Part shown: one piece after another, positions 7,236 to 15,640 of the stretch
How the letters are laid out: each line of letters opens with the position of its first letter
Position numbering within the stretch: the first letter of the stretch is position 1
Assembly: GCA_964446235.1 (NCBI GenBank)
Contig: CAYUNW010000014.1
Span: forward strand, 1-20,330
From: CAYUNW01 sp964446235
GTDB taxonomy: Bacteria; Patescibacteriota; Microgenomatia; 2-02-FULL-39-11
Direction of reading: 5' to 3'
DNA length: 20,330 nt
Notes under the pieces: model-generated
Database searches by the model: none
What the model saw: only the letters and a program-made list of their open reading frames with translations
What the model was told of the DNA's origin: nothing
Program-made: the position numbers and the translations under genes

Positions 7236-9890
7236 ATGAATAAAATTACTGCCCAATTTTATTTAAAATTTATTTTTCAAAAGTCTAAGTTTTATAAACT
7301 GTTGCTTATCTCTTTTTTTATAGCCATTTTTTTTCCTCTGTTTAGTAACAAGTTGTATGCTGTTGATGTCCCTACGCCAACTGTTGGAGCCCAACCGGGA
7401 GAATCTTATTGGTTATTTGACTCGGAAGTTACCGATGTAGGGAAAAGTGCCGAAAGAGCCCGACAGTTTATCTGGTGGGTATTTTCCAGTCCACCAATTC
7501 ATTATCACCCGGTATTTATAGAACTTTGGGGGATTTCCAGAAACATAATGTATGTTTTTGTACTATTGGTTATCGTTTCCATCGGCATGGGGATTATTTT
7601 ATCAAGAAGAGGAAGTATTTTTGGTGTAGCTTTGTCCGGAATCACCGGAGGTCCGTTATCGGCATCGGGCTATTTTTCAATTTTTATTAAAATAGTTAAA
7701 ATTCTTTTCTATATCACATTTTCCTACATAATTGTATTGGGATTGATTCAGATAGCAGAAGTGATAATGAGATTTTTCATAGAGCAGGTAGGGGGAAAAG
7801 AGCTTTTTAATATAGTATTTGCAAATGCCAACACCGAAGATAATTACCTTAATTTTGTCGGTTACAGGAATTTCGATCCGATAGTCGCAGAAAGTGCCAA
7901 TGTTGCCTTAACTGTCATCAGACTTACTACCTTGACATATTATGTAATGGGAATAATTGTTGTTTTAAGAACAATTATATTATGGTTTCTGCTGGTTTTG
8001 TCGCCATTTTTGGCCTTACTTATGCCGTTTGTGTTTATTAGAAATACCGGTTGGATTTGGATAGGAGTGTTTTTCCAATGGCTTTTTTATGGACCATTAT
8101 TGTCGATATTTTTAGGAGCATTAACAAAAATATGGTCCGCAGGAATTCCGTTTCCATTCCGTTTTGGACGTTCATTAAGTGGGGAGGTGGTATATCCTAC
8201 CGCCATAAATATATTGTATGGTGGTCCAGCCCAAAGCTTATCTTTGACAAATTCTTCAAGTTATGTGGATACTTTTGCTGAATATCTGATATCTTTGATA
8301 ATGCTTTGGGCAGTGATGATTTTACCTTGGTTATTACTGAGGATTTTCAGAGATTATTGTTGTGAATTGATAGCTGCTGGAAACGCCAGTCTCAATTCGA
8401 TACTTGATAGAATGAGACAGATTCCTCCATCTCCGCAACCGCTAACTCCATTGTCCGGATCCGATGCTAGTATTGGAATGAAATTGCCTTTCAGAACCAC
8501 AGTAGACAGGGATATAAGTCAAACTCAAACATCTAGGATGGAACAAATCCGTGATATTTCCCATGCTAATACTTCTGAAATAGCTAGATCATTGAATGTT
8601 GCGGTTGGTTCGCTTGCTGATATTTCTAGGATGGAATTGAACAAAACTCAACAAAGTTTTGTTTCCGAAAGATTGCAAAATATTAAGACGCCTTCCAATT
8701 TATCGGATGATAGTTCGCGTCAGCAATTTCAGCAAATTCGAGCAGAGCTTCAGAGGAGAGCGTATTCGGGGGACAGAAAAGCTCAGGAGATTCTTATGGC
8801 GTCCGAAAAAGACTTGCAGACTTTAATTAGACAAGTCAAATTACTGGGGTATGCCCGTGATTCTTTATCTGAGAGAATTGGGGCAAAAACTGAAGTAGTT
8901 GTCAAACCACAAGTTAATGTTTCTGTGATTTCCAAAGAAACAGGTCTACCGGAAGCAAAAGTAAATGAGTTGATTACTGCAATAAACCAATTGAAAGCAG
9001 TACTTTCATCTACAGTAAACACAGTGACAACCGTCAGGGAAAATGTGGAGAAATTATCCCAGCAAACCAGTTTGAGCGAAGAAAGAGTGCGTAAGATATT
9101 GGAAAACATTGTAGAAACTGATGTATTAAGTGATAAATCCTATCAGCTTATAGCGGAAAAAAACAGTATTACAGAAGAAAAAGTCAGGGAACTGATTATA
9201 TTAGCATCAAGCCAAGCTGTAGAATCAGATCAGGCTCTTAGTCAAGTGTCAAAACAAACGGAACTTGATGAGCAGAAGGTCAAGGAGATTTTAAAAGATA
9301 TAATCGAAGGTAAATTGCAAAAAAATACAGCAAAAGATGTTGTTGCCAAAAAAGCTCAGGTCACTGCTGAACAGGTAGATGAGGTCCGTCAGTTATCTAA
9401 AGCAAAAGCCAAAGAATCCAGCGTATCTTTTGAAGATTATGAGGAAGTAAAATCAATGTGGCTAAAACATTATAACGATGCACCTGTTCCAACCAGCGAA
9501 GATATAAAAAGCCGTGAGGATTGGATAAGAAATGAAAAACGTAAATTGACTAATGTTTATAATCAACTATTATCCGAAAATGCTGAAGTTAGAGAAAAAG
9601 GATTGGAACAGGTATCAGAGATTTTGCCGTACATGTTGCTAGGTGGATTCTCAGAAGCCGAAATTACAGCTTACGTTAAAGCTAAACTTGAAGCATGTAA
9701 ACAAATCGGTCAGCAGCTGTCAATAGAGGAAAAAGCAAAAAAAGAAGTAGAAAAGAAGAAAAGTGAGGAAGATGATAGTATGCTTGTTGAAGTGAAACAG
9801 AAGAAAAGCGATCAGAAATCAAAAGAAGCTCATATGAATTTGGATATTAAACCCGAGGATATCGAAAAAGATAAGAATAATCCGGTCTAA
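7236..9890 (+). CDS. VirB6/TrbL-like multi-pass membrane protein with 32-residue tandem repeats
   Basis: Numbered from the in-frame TTG at 7233 (ATG 7236 is residue 2). A signal-like hydrophobic segment ends near LYAVDVP (about residue 45). Further membrane segments lie at about 106-124, 147-180, 224-268, 274-297 and 351-372. The block around LVLSPFLALLMPFVF and WIGVFFQWLFYGPLLSIF resembles VirB6/TrbL channel subunits of type IV secretion systems. The remaining 500 or so residues are soluble and charged. In them, five repeats with consensus (T/N/A)-x-(L/I/V)-x-E-x-(K/R/Q)-V-x-x-(I/L) have the central Val at 577, 619, 651, 683 and 715, so the last four are spaced exactly 32 residues apart. The C-terminus is Lys/Glu-rich. 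No other secretion genes are nearby. Membrane and repeat calls are firm; the VirB6 relation is inference from topology and motif style. Confidence 0.75.
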   Translation: MNKITAQFYLKFIFQKSKFYKLLLISFFIAIFFPLFSNKLYAVDVPTPTVGAQPGESYWLFDSEVTDVGKSAERARQFIWWVFSSPPIHYHPVFIELWGISRNIMYVFVLLVIVSIGMGIILSRRGSIFGVALSGITGGPLSASGYFSIFIKIVKILFYITFSYIIVLGLIQIAEVIMRFFIEQVGGKELFNIVFANANTEDNYLNFVGYRNFDPIVAESANVALTVIRLTTLTYYVMGIIVVLRTIILWFLLVLSPFLALLMPFVFIRNTGWIWIGVFFQWLFYGPLLSIFLGALTKIWSAGIPFPFRFGRSLSGEVVYPTAINILYGGPAQSLSLTNSSSYVDTFAEYLISLIMLWAVMILPWLLLRIFRDYCCELIAAGNASLNSILDRMRQIPPSPQPLTPLSGSDASIGMKLPFRTTVDRDISQTQTSRMEQIRDISHANTSEIARSLNVAVGSLADISRMELNKTQQSFVSERLQNIKTPSNLSDDSSRQQFQQIRAELQRRAYSGDRKAQEILMASEKDLQTLIRQVKLLGYARDSLSERIGAKTEVVVKPQVNVSVISKETGLPEAKVNELITAINQLKAVLSSTVNTVTTVRENVEKLSQQTSLSEERVRKILENIVETDVLSDKSYQLIAEKNSITEEKVRELIILASSQAVESDQALSQVSKQTELDEQKVKEILKDIIEGKLQKNTAKDVVAKKAQVTAEQVDEVRQLSKAKAKESSVSFEDYEEVKSMWLKHYNDAPVPTSEDIKSREDWIRNEKRKLTNVYNQLLSENAEVREKGLEQVSEILPYMLLGGFSEAEITAYVKAKLEACKQIGQQLSIEEKAKKEVEKKKSEEDDSMLVEVKQKKSDQKSKEAHMNLDIKPEDIEKDKNNPV
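8919..9395 (+). repeat. Tandem 32-residue coding repeats in the VirB6-like protein
   Basis: Five imperfect units: KETGLPEAKVNELI, QQTSLSEERVRKIL, EKNSITEEKVRELI, KQTELDEQKVKEIL and KKAQVTAEQVDEV. The spacings of the conserved Val are 42, 32, 32 and 32 residues. Each unit reads as helix, short turn, helix, like a small HTH or helical-hairpin module. The DNA is diverged, so duplication is not recent. Confidence 0.75.
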
Positions 9891-9891
9891 C

Positions 9892-9920
9892 TTGACAATC
9901 CTAATCAATATACTCATAAT
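9892..9920 (+). promoter_or_regulatory. Promoter of the cohesin-like gene (leaderless arrangement)
   Basis: TTGACA (9892-9897), a 17-nt spacer, and CATAAT (9915-9920). The -10 box ends exactly 7 nt before ATG 9928. This is the cleanest of the leaderless-type promoters in the window. Confidence 0.72.
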
Positions 9921-9927
9921 TTAGTAA

Positions 9928-10446
9928 ATGAAAATACTAAAAAGACTGCCTTTATATTTAGGTTTTTTCGTGTTTGTTATAAGTATTTTATTTTCTGCCG
10001 TAAGAGTCGGATCTTCAACTACCCTTAACAACCAGACGAAGGCCAATTTGGAAGGTGCTAATTTACAATTGTTATATTCAGAACCTGATACAGTTTCAAT
10101 ATTATTAAATTCCGTAAAATCAGTTTCCGGAATAGATATTGTCTTAAATTATGATAGCCAAATTCTGGAAATATTACCTTCTACTTTACAGGCAGGTGGA
10201 CCGTTTACCTTGTCCGGCGGACTAATTGATGAGGAAAATGGAACATTCTCTTTTTCTTCAATTGCGCAAGAAGATGTTGCATCCGGAATAATTGCAAACT
10301 TTCAGTTTAAACCAAAAGTGGAAGGTGAGTTCGAATCAACCATGAGTTTTGATATTAAAGACGGTGCATCCGCAGTATACTCCATAGATCAGCCGGATAA
10401 TATTTTAACGGAAGCTTTCCCTTTGACCTTTACTATCGGTAAGTAA
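9928..10446 (+). CDS. Secreted or membrane-anchored cohesin-like protein
   Basis: The N-terminus (about residues 8-25) is a hydrophobic signal or anchor. The rest reads as one beta-rich cohesin-type domain: TVSILLNSVKSVSGIDIVLNYDSQILEILP, a gly-rich turn, GTFSFSSIAQEDVASGIIANFQFKPK and GEFESTMSFDIKDG. The progression GIDIVLNYD, bulky hydrophobics, then IANFQFKPK before an EGEF turn is typical of cohesin modules. At 172 aa there is room for only one module and no visible dockerin. In cellulosomes cohesins bind dockerins; in non-cellulolytic bacteria such modules are found on assorted cell-surface proteins of unknown role. The gene follows the VirB6-like gene by 37 nt but has its own promoter and precedes the rRNA unit. 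Domain call moderate, role unknown. Confidence 0.66.
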   Translation: MKILKRLPLYLGFFVFVISILFSAVRVGSSTTLNNQTKANLEGANLQLLYSEPDTVSILLNSVKSVSGIDIVLNYDSQILEILPSTLQAGGPFTLSGGLIDEENGTFSFSSIAQEDVASGIIANFQFKPKVEGEFESTMSFDIKDGASAVYSIDQPDNILTEAFPLTFTIGK

Positions 10447-10480
10447 ACTTCATAGAGTGAAATATCGACTTGAAGATATA

Positions 10481-10509
10481 TTGACAAACGGTATATAAAT
10501 TGATATAGT
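10481..10509 (+). promoter_or_regulatory. 16S rRNA promoter
   Basis: TTGACA (10481-10486), a 17-nt spacer, and TATAGT (10504-10509), close to consensus. It lies about 175 nt upstream of the mature 16S 5' end. The expected start of transcription is near 10516. Confidence 0.72.
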
Positions 10510-10572
10510 CAAATTCGGTTTTTGAAATTATTTTTGAAAAAAGAATGTAAATACAGTCAGAAATCTGCAACT

Positions 10573-10597
10573 AACCCGCATTTCTGGCGGGTTTTTT
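10573..10597 (+). terminator. Terminator-like hairpin in the 16S leader (possible attenuator)
   Basis: A 7-bp stem aacccgc / gcgggtt (10573-10579 with 10587-10593) has a 7-nt loop atttctg, and its descending arm runs into six T (10592-10597). It has all features of an intrinsic terminator but lies between the rRNA promoter and the 16S gene, about 57 nt after the predicted start. The loop is exactly complementary to cagaaat at 10558-10564, allowing an alternative pairing or a pseudoknot. It would either end a short RNA of about 80 nt or act as an attenuator bypassed by antitermination. Confidence 0.68.
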
Positions 10598-10606
10598 GTC
10601 TTAAAA

Positions 10607-10619
10607 AGCACTTTGACAA
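10607..10619 (+). promoter_or_regulatory. boxA-like antitermination element
   Basis: agcactttgacaa matches the E. coli rRNA boxA (tgctctttaacaa) at 10 of 13 positions. It lies just after the terminator-like hairpin and overlaps the 5' processing arm. This is the place where NusB/NusE-dependent boxA elements sit in rRNA leaders. Identification is by motif and position only. Confidence 0.5.
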
Positions 10620-10636
10620 TCAAAATGTGGTAGGAA
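10612..10636 (+). other. 5' arm of the 16S precursor processing stem
   Basis: Pairs with 12239-12263 over 25 positions with one mismatch (10626/12249) and two G-U pairs. The uninterrupted core is gtggtaggaa with ttcctaccac. It brackets the 16S gene as RNase III stems do. Confidence 0.85.
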
Positions 10637-10679
10637 ACGGATAGAAATTCAGTATTTTTTAATATTGAAGTTCTCCGTT
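10636..10679 (+). other. Leader hairpin just before the 16S 5' end
   Basis: aacgga pairs with tccgtt (10636-10641 with 10674-10679), then a two-base bulge, gaa with ttc, a one-base mismatch and a nine-pair arm capped by a TTTT loop (10657-10660). It ends about 6 nt before the mature 16S start, so it may guide 5' maturation or folding. Confidence 0.6.
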
Positions 10680-10684
10680 CAATT

Positions 10685-12144
<1,460 letters not shown>

Positions 12145-12188
12145 CTATTTTTTTAGTTAGTTTTTTCAGCTAAAAACAAACTAGTTTT

Positions 12189-12206
12189 TATAAACTACGG
12201 TTTATA
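12189..12206 (+). other. Hairpin with a UACG tetraloop in the 16S trailer
   Basis: tataaac (12189-12195), loop tacg, gttta ta (12200-12206). This gives a 7-bp stem closed by C-G around UACG, a member of the very stable UNCG tetraloop class. It lies between the mature 16S 3' end and the 3' processing arm. Confidence 0.55.
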
Positions 12207-12238
12207 TAAACTTATTAGTATTCGTGTGCTATTTTTTC

Positions 12239-12263
12239 TTCCTACCACCTTTTGGTTGTTAAA
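12239..12263 (+). other. 3' arm of the 16S precursor processing stem
   Basis: Reverse complement of the leader arm at 10612-10636 (24 of 25 positions pair). It is followed 18 nt later by the terminator, so nothing else is carried on the precursor. Confidence 0.85.
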
Positions 12264-12280
12264 AGTAATAATCAGAAAAT

Positions 12281-12309
12281 AATCCGGCTTTTTTAAGCCG
12301 GATTTTTTT
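12281..12309 (+). terminator. Intrinsic terminator ending the 16S transcript
   Basis: A perfect 10-bp stem aatccggctt / aagccggatt with a TTTT loop is followed by seven T (12303-12309). It closes the rRNA unit. On the minus strand the same stem lies 11 nt past the glycosyltransferase stop and could serve that gene too, though its U-tract there is weaker. Confidence 0.92.
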
Positions 12310-12319
12310 GTGGGGAAAT

Positions 12320-13495
12320 TCAACCGATCCAGTACCAATTGATAAAAAGTTGTGAAGTAACAAGATAAGTAATTATAAATAATGTGAGTATCAGAAATTT
12401 CATAAATTTATTGGAAATTTGTTCGGATAGCGCAATAAATAGAGGAAAAGAAACGATTTGGTATCTTGAGAATGATTGCGTATTTTTCAGTACTAAGGGA
12501 AATATAAAAAGACAGATACTAATCAGTAATAATTCTCTTTTTATATATTTTCTACCCGTAATAATCAAAATCAATCCGTAAATTAGGCTTAAAATATCAA
12601 TTTTGGAATATTGGAAATCGTGCAAAGGTAAATAATAATAGTTTTTAATTCTTTGAATATTTAATAATAATGAATCTAAAAATCCGTTTGATTGGTACCA
12701 ATGCCTTTGTGCCTTAAAGAAAAATAACGGATCTGAGGTATAGATACTATTAAACAATAGTAAACCGCAAAAAGGAATTATGGAAATTAATATGTATGGA
12801 AAAATTTTGATAACTGAATTTTTATTCCTGATACTTTTTATTAAAAAATATATAAATACAGGATAAAGGAATAACCCATTAGGCTTGGTTACTATCAATA
12901 AACCCATAAACAACGAAGTTAGCAACCATTTTCTTTTTATAAGAAAATTTGAAAACCAGCTAAGCAGAAGTAAAAAAAGACCTTCAGGATAATAACTGTT
13001 TAAAAATATAGCAAATGGGCTGGTAAATAGAAGTAGCGTGGTCCAAAAGGCTGTTTGTTGATTGAAGATTTTATTTAAAGTATAAAACAAACTCAGTATG
13101 GTTATAATTAAAATAATATTTGTAAGGATAAAAGCAGATTGATAGATATTACCGATTGTCAGATAGTTGATTTTCAATAATATCGGATATAAAGGGAAAA
13201 AAGCATAGGTAAATCTTGTCGGATTTGTCCATCCATTAATACTTACATCATGTGGTTTTTCAGGATAACCTCTCTGGCCAAGAAATAAATACCATTGTCC
13301 GTCCCAGGGGGATTGAATCTGAAAGAAGTCAAAATATCCTTTGGTAAGCCGGTAGTCGTGTTCGAAATGATCGCTATGCAAAATATAATTATTCCAGTTA
13401 ATTGGTATGAATTGATTTGATTTAAAGTATAGGAAAAATTTCAGTAAATTTAGGGATAAGATAATTGCCAATAGTAGGGATAAAGGTTTCTGCAT
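12320..13495 (-). CDS. Multi-pass membrane glycosyltransferase, PIG-V-like
   Basis: A 391-aa protein with about ten hydrophobic segments. The first external loop holds SPWDGQWYLFLGQRGYP (WDGQWY at residues 64-69), followed by FFPLYP (99-104). These two motifs are typical of the PIG-V/GT-C mannosyltransferase group, which uses polyprenyl-phosphate sugars on the outer face of the membrane. The Asp in WDG would be the likely catalytic or metal-associated acid, an inference from GT-C enzymes in general. The end is WYWIG. It is the only minus-strand gene, and there are no sugar-nucleotide or carrier genes near it, so donor and acceptor are unknown. Its promoter lies at 13517-13545. ATG 13495 has no Shine-Dalgarno. 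Confidence 0.78.
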   Translation of the reverse strand: MQKPLSLLLAIILSLNLLKFFLYFKSNQFIPINWNNYILHSDHFEHDYRLTKGYFDFFQIQSPWDGQWYLFLGQRGYPEKPHDVSINGWTNPTRFTYAFFPLYPILLKINYLTIGNIYQSAFILTNIILIITILSLFYTLNKIFNQQTAFWTTLLLFTSPFAIFLNSYYPEGLFLLLLSWFSNFLIKRKWLLTSLFMGLLIVTKPNGLFLYPVFIYFLIKSIRNKNSVIKIFPYILISIIPFCGLLLFNSIYTSDPLFFFKAQRHWYQSNGFLDSLLLNIQRIKNYYYLPLHDFQYSKIDILSLIYGLILIITGRKYIKRELLLISICLFIFPLVLKNTQSFSRYQIVSFPLFIALSEQISNKFMKFLILTLFIITYLVTSQLFINWYWIG

Positions 13496-13516
13496 TAATA
13501 TCTAGCAGGCTGCAAC

Positions 13517-13545
13517 AGTCTATAAATAATTTAAACTGATGTCAA
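13517..13545 (-). promoter_or_regulatory. Promoter of the PIG-V-like gene
   Basis: On the minus strand TTGACA (13545-13540), a 17-nt spacer, then TAGACT (13522-13517). The start codon is 21 nt beyond the -10 box, so a leader of roughly 14 nt is expected. Confidence 0.6.
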
Positions 13546-13567
13546 TATAAACTTTTTATAATGTAAA

Positions 13568-13597
13568 TTGACAATTTGCTTTTTAAGATGTTAATCT
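13568..13597 (+). promoter_or_regulatory. Likely promoter of the serine/transketolase gene run
   Basis: TTGACA (13568-13573), an 18-nt spacer, and TAATCT (13592-13597), with ATG 27 nt further on. A TATAAT at 13557-13562 is an alternative -10 but lacks a good -35. No strong Shine-Dalgarno precedes ATG 13624. Confidence 0.45.
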
Positions 13598-13623
13598 AAC
13601 AGAATAATACTTTCATAAAAAGT

Positions 13624-14724
13624 ATGATGAAAAAACAAGAAAATTTACGAATTCCCGGTCCAACTCCTTTACCCGAATATGTTTTAAAAGCTCTATCTGC
13701 CCAAATGATTAATCATAGGAGTAAAAGATATGAGGAAATCCATAAACGGATCGTAGAAAATCTTAAAATTTTTTTTCAGACAAAAAATGACATTTTTCTT
13801 TTGACCGGTTCAGGAATGGGCGGTTTGGAAGCCGGAGTAGTCAATTTTTTTTCTCCGGCAGATGAAGTCGTCTTTTTCACCTGTGGTGAATTCGGTAACC
13901 GGTGGGCGGAAATTGCCAAACGGTACGGTGCCAGTGTATATCATGTCAAAATTCCGGCAGGAAAAGCATTTGACAGGATTGAGCTTGAGAAATTTTTTAA
14001 TTCCAAAAAGTCCGTCAAAGGAGTATTTATTACTCTTAACGAAACTTCAAGCGGAGTGATAAATAATCTCAAAGATCTAGTGCCGTTAATTCATTCTCAA
14101 AAATCAGAACCGTTACTCTTAGTTGATGGTATCAGCGCTTTGGGTGCAGTAGATTTACCGACGGATGAATTAGGTATTGACGTTCTGATTACCGCATCTC
14201 AAAAAGCATGGATGGCTCCTCCGGGAATTGCTATGATTTCTGTTTCAGAAAAGGCATGGAAATATCACACAACATCAACATTTCCTAAATATTATTTTGA
14301 TCTTTCATTGTATCGTGAATTTGCTCAGAAAAATCAAACTCCGGCTACTTGCGCTTTGACAACAATTTATGGTCTTGATGAAGGCTTAAAACTTATGGTT
14401 AAAGAAGGAAAGGAAAAGATTTTTAAACGACATTTACAGATAAAGGAATATACACGTGAAAAAATCAAAAAAATCGCTCTTACTTTATTTACGACAGATG
14501 ATAATGCCTCGCCAACTGTTACTTCCATTACTATACCCGAAGGAGTTGATGGGCATATTTGGCTTTCCGAAATGCGCGAAAAGCATAATGTCGTATTAGC
14601 CGGTGGTATGGGTGAAACCAAAGGTAAAATTATCAGAATAGCTCATATGGGTTATGTCAGAAAAAATGATATTGACGAAGCTATTAATGCTTTGAAAAAT
14701 ACGGTTGGGAATATAAAGAATTGA
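13624..14724 (+). CDS. Class V aminotransferase, probably phosphoserine/serine-type
   Basis: PLP enzyme of the alanine-glyoxylate/serine-pyruvate aminotransferase group. The N-terminus has LRIPGPTPLPEYVLKAL. The PLP-binding Asp is D168 in LLVDGISALGAVD, and the Schiff-base Lys is K194 in ITASQKAWMAPPG (counting ATG 13624; a second ATG follows directly at 13627). The length of 366 aa is normal. The gene ends 1 nt before serA. In Thermotoga and many archaea a class V enzyme of this type sits next to serA and is thought to replace SerC, converting 3-phosphohydroxypyruvate plus glutamate to O-phosphoserine. That is my preferred reading here. Serine- or alanine-glyoxylate transamination remains possible. 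Confidence 0.88.
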   Translation: MMKKQENLRIPGPTPLPEYVLKALSAQMINHRSKRYEEIHKRIVENLKIFFQTKNDIFLLTGSGMGGLEAGVVNFFSPADEVVFFTCGEFGNRWAEIAKRYGASVYHVKIPAGKAFDRIELEKFFNSKKSVKGVFITLNETSSGVINNLKDLVPLIHSQKSEPLLLVDGISALGAVDLPTDELGIDVLITASQKAWMAPPGIAMISVSEKAWKYHTTSTFPKYYFDLSLYREFAQKNQTPATCALTTIYGLDEGLKLMVKEGKEKIFKRHLQIKEYTREKIKKIALTLFTTDDNASPTVTSITIPEGVDGHIWLSEMREKHNVVLAGGMGETKGKIIRIAHMGYVRKNDIDEAINALKNTVGNIKN

Positions 14725-14725
14725 T

Positions 14726-15634
14726 ATGAATATTCTAATTTCGGATAAAATTGATCTTCAAGCCTTGGATATTTTTTCAGCCAACAAATACGTTTACGAT
14801 TATTTGCCGGAAATTACTTCGCAGGAATTAACTCAACGCATTGATAAGTATCAGGCGTTAGTTGTAAGAAGTAGAACCAAAGTTACCAAGGAAATAATTT
14901 CAAAAGGTAAATCTTTAAAAGTTATCGGCCGGGTCGGTTCGGGTATAGATAATATTGATTGGAATTCCGCTCAAAATCAAGGTATCGTTGTCACCAATGC
15001 TCCCTATGCCAATTCTCAGGCTGTAGCGGAACATACAATTGGGCTTATTTTGTCATTACTTAGAAATTATAAAAAGGCTTTTTTATCTATGGATAAGGGT
15101 CTTTGGTTGAAAAAAGAGCTTTCGGGTAAGGAATTAAACTCAAAAGCTATTGGCATTATCGGATATGGCAATATTGGTAAAAAAGTGGATAATTTGGTGA
15201 AAGCTTTTGGAGCCAAAACACATATATTCAGTCGTAGTTACAGTACAACATCATTGGATGATTTATTTTTACAATCAGATATCATTACCATACATTTAGC
15301 CCTAAACGATCACACCAAAGGTATGATAAATGCAAAATTATTGGGTTTGATGCATCAAAATGCACTTTTTATCAACGCTTCCCGCGGGGAGATAGTCGAT
15401 GAGGAGGCGCTTTATCAATTGTTAATAACCAAAAAAATTGCCGGAGCAGCTTTGGATGTTTTTTCTACCGAACCGTTAGCAGGTGATTCCAAATGGAGAA
15501 AACTGGAAAATTGTCTTTTAACACCGCATATCGGTGCATCCACAAAAGAAGCATTAATTATGGCCAGTATTACTGTAGTTGGTGATGTTATAAATATTCT
15601 TAGCGGGAAGAAGCCCAAATTTCCAGCTTTTTAA
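14726..15634 (+). CDS. serA: D-3-phosphoglycerate dehydrogenase, short form
   Basis: NAD-dependent 2-hydroxyacid dehydrogenase, most likely oxidising 3-phosphoglycerate to 3-phosphohydroxypyruvate. The substrate domain has VRSRTKVTKE and VGRVGSGIDNID. The Rossmann domain has GYGNIG (G146, G148, G151). The catalytic triad is R220 (ASRGEIVDE), E249 (FSTEPL) and H268 (TPHIGAST). At 302 aa it lacks the C-terminal ACT/regulatory domains, so serine feedback through ACT is not expected. It starts 1 nt after the class V aminotransferase, a strong sign of a shared pathway. Other 2-hydroxyacid dehydrogenases (glyoxylate reductase, PdxB) are alternatives, but the context favours SerA. Confidence 0.9.
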   Translation: MNILISDKIDLQALDIFSANKYVYDYLPEITSQELTQRIDKYQALVVRSRTKVTKEIISKGKSLKVIGRVGSGIDNIDWNSAQNQGIVVTNAPYANSQAVAEHTIGLILSLLRNYKKAFLSMDKGLWLKKELSGKELNSKAIGIIGYGNIGKKVDNLVKAFGAKTHIFSRSYSTTSLDDLFLQSDIITIHLALNDHTKGMINAKLLGLMHQNALFINASRGEIVDEEALYQLLITKKIAGAALDVFSTEPLAGDSKWRKLENCLLTPHIGASTKEALIMASITVVGDVINILSGKKPKFPAF

Positions 15635-15640
15635 TTTTTT

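Noticed and set aside
10613..10641. Second 16S promoter starting at TTGACA 10613
   Set aside because: No acceptable -10 hexamer occurs at 16-18 nt. The bases are better explained as part of a boxA-like element and the processing arm.
10522..10644. 40-codon leader-peptide ORF (TTG start) across the 16S leader
   Set aside because: Weak start, no Shine-Dalgarno, composition set by the hairpin and boxA, and nothing to suggest a translated leader before rRNA.
12145..12319. tRNA, 23S start or other RNA gene in the 16S trailer
   Set aside because: Only two small hairpins, the processing arm and the terminator are visible; there is no cloverleaf or 23S 5' sequence.
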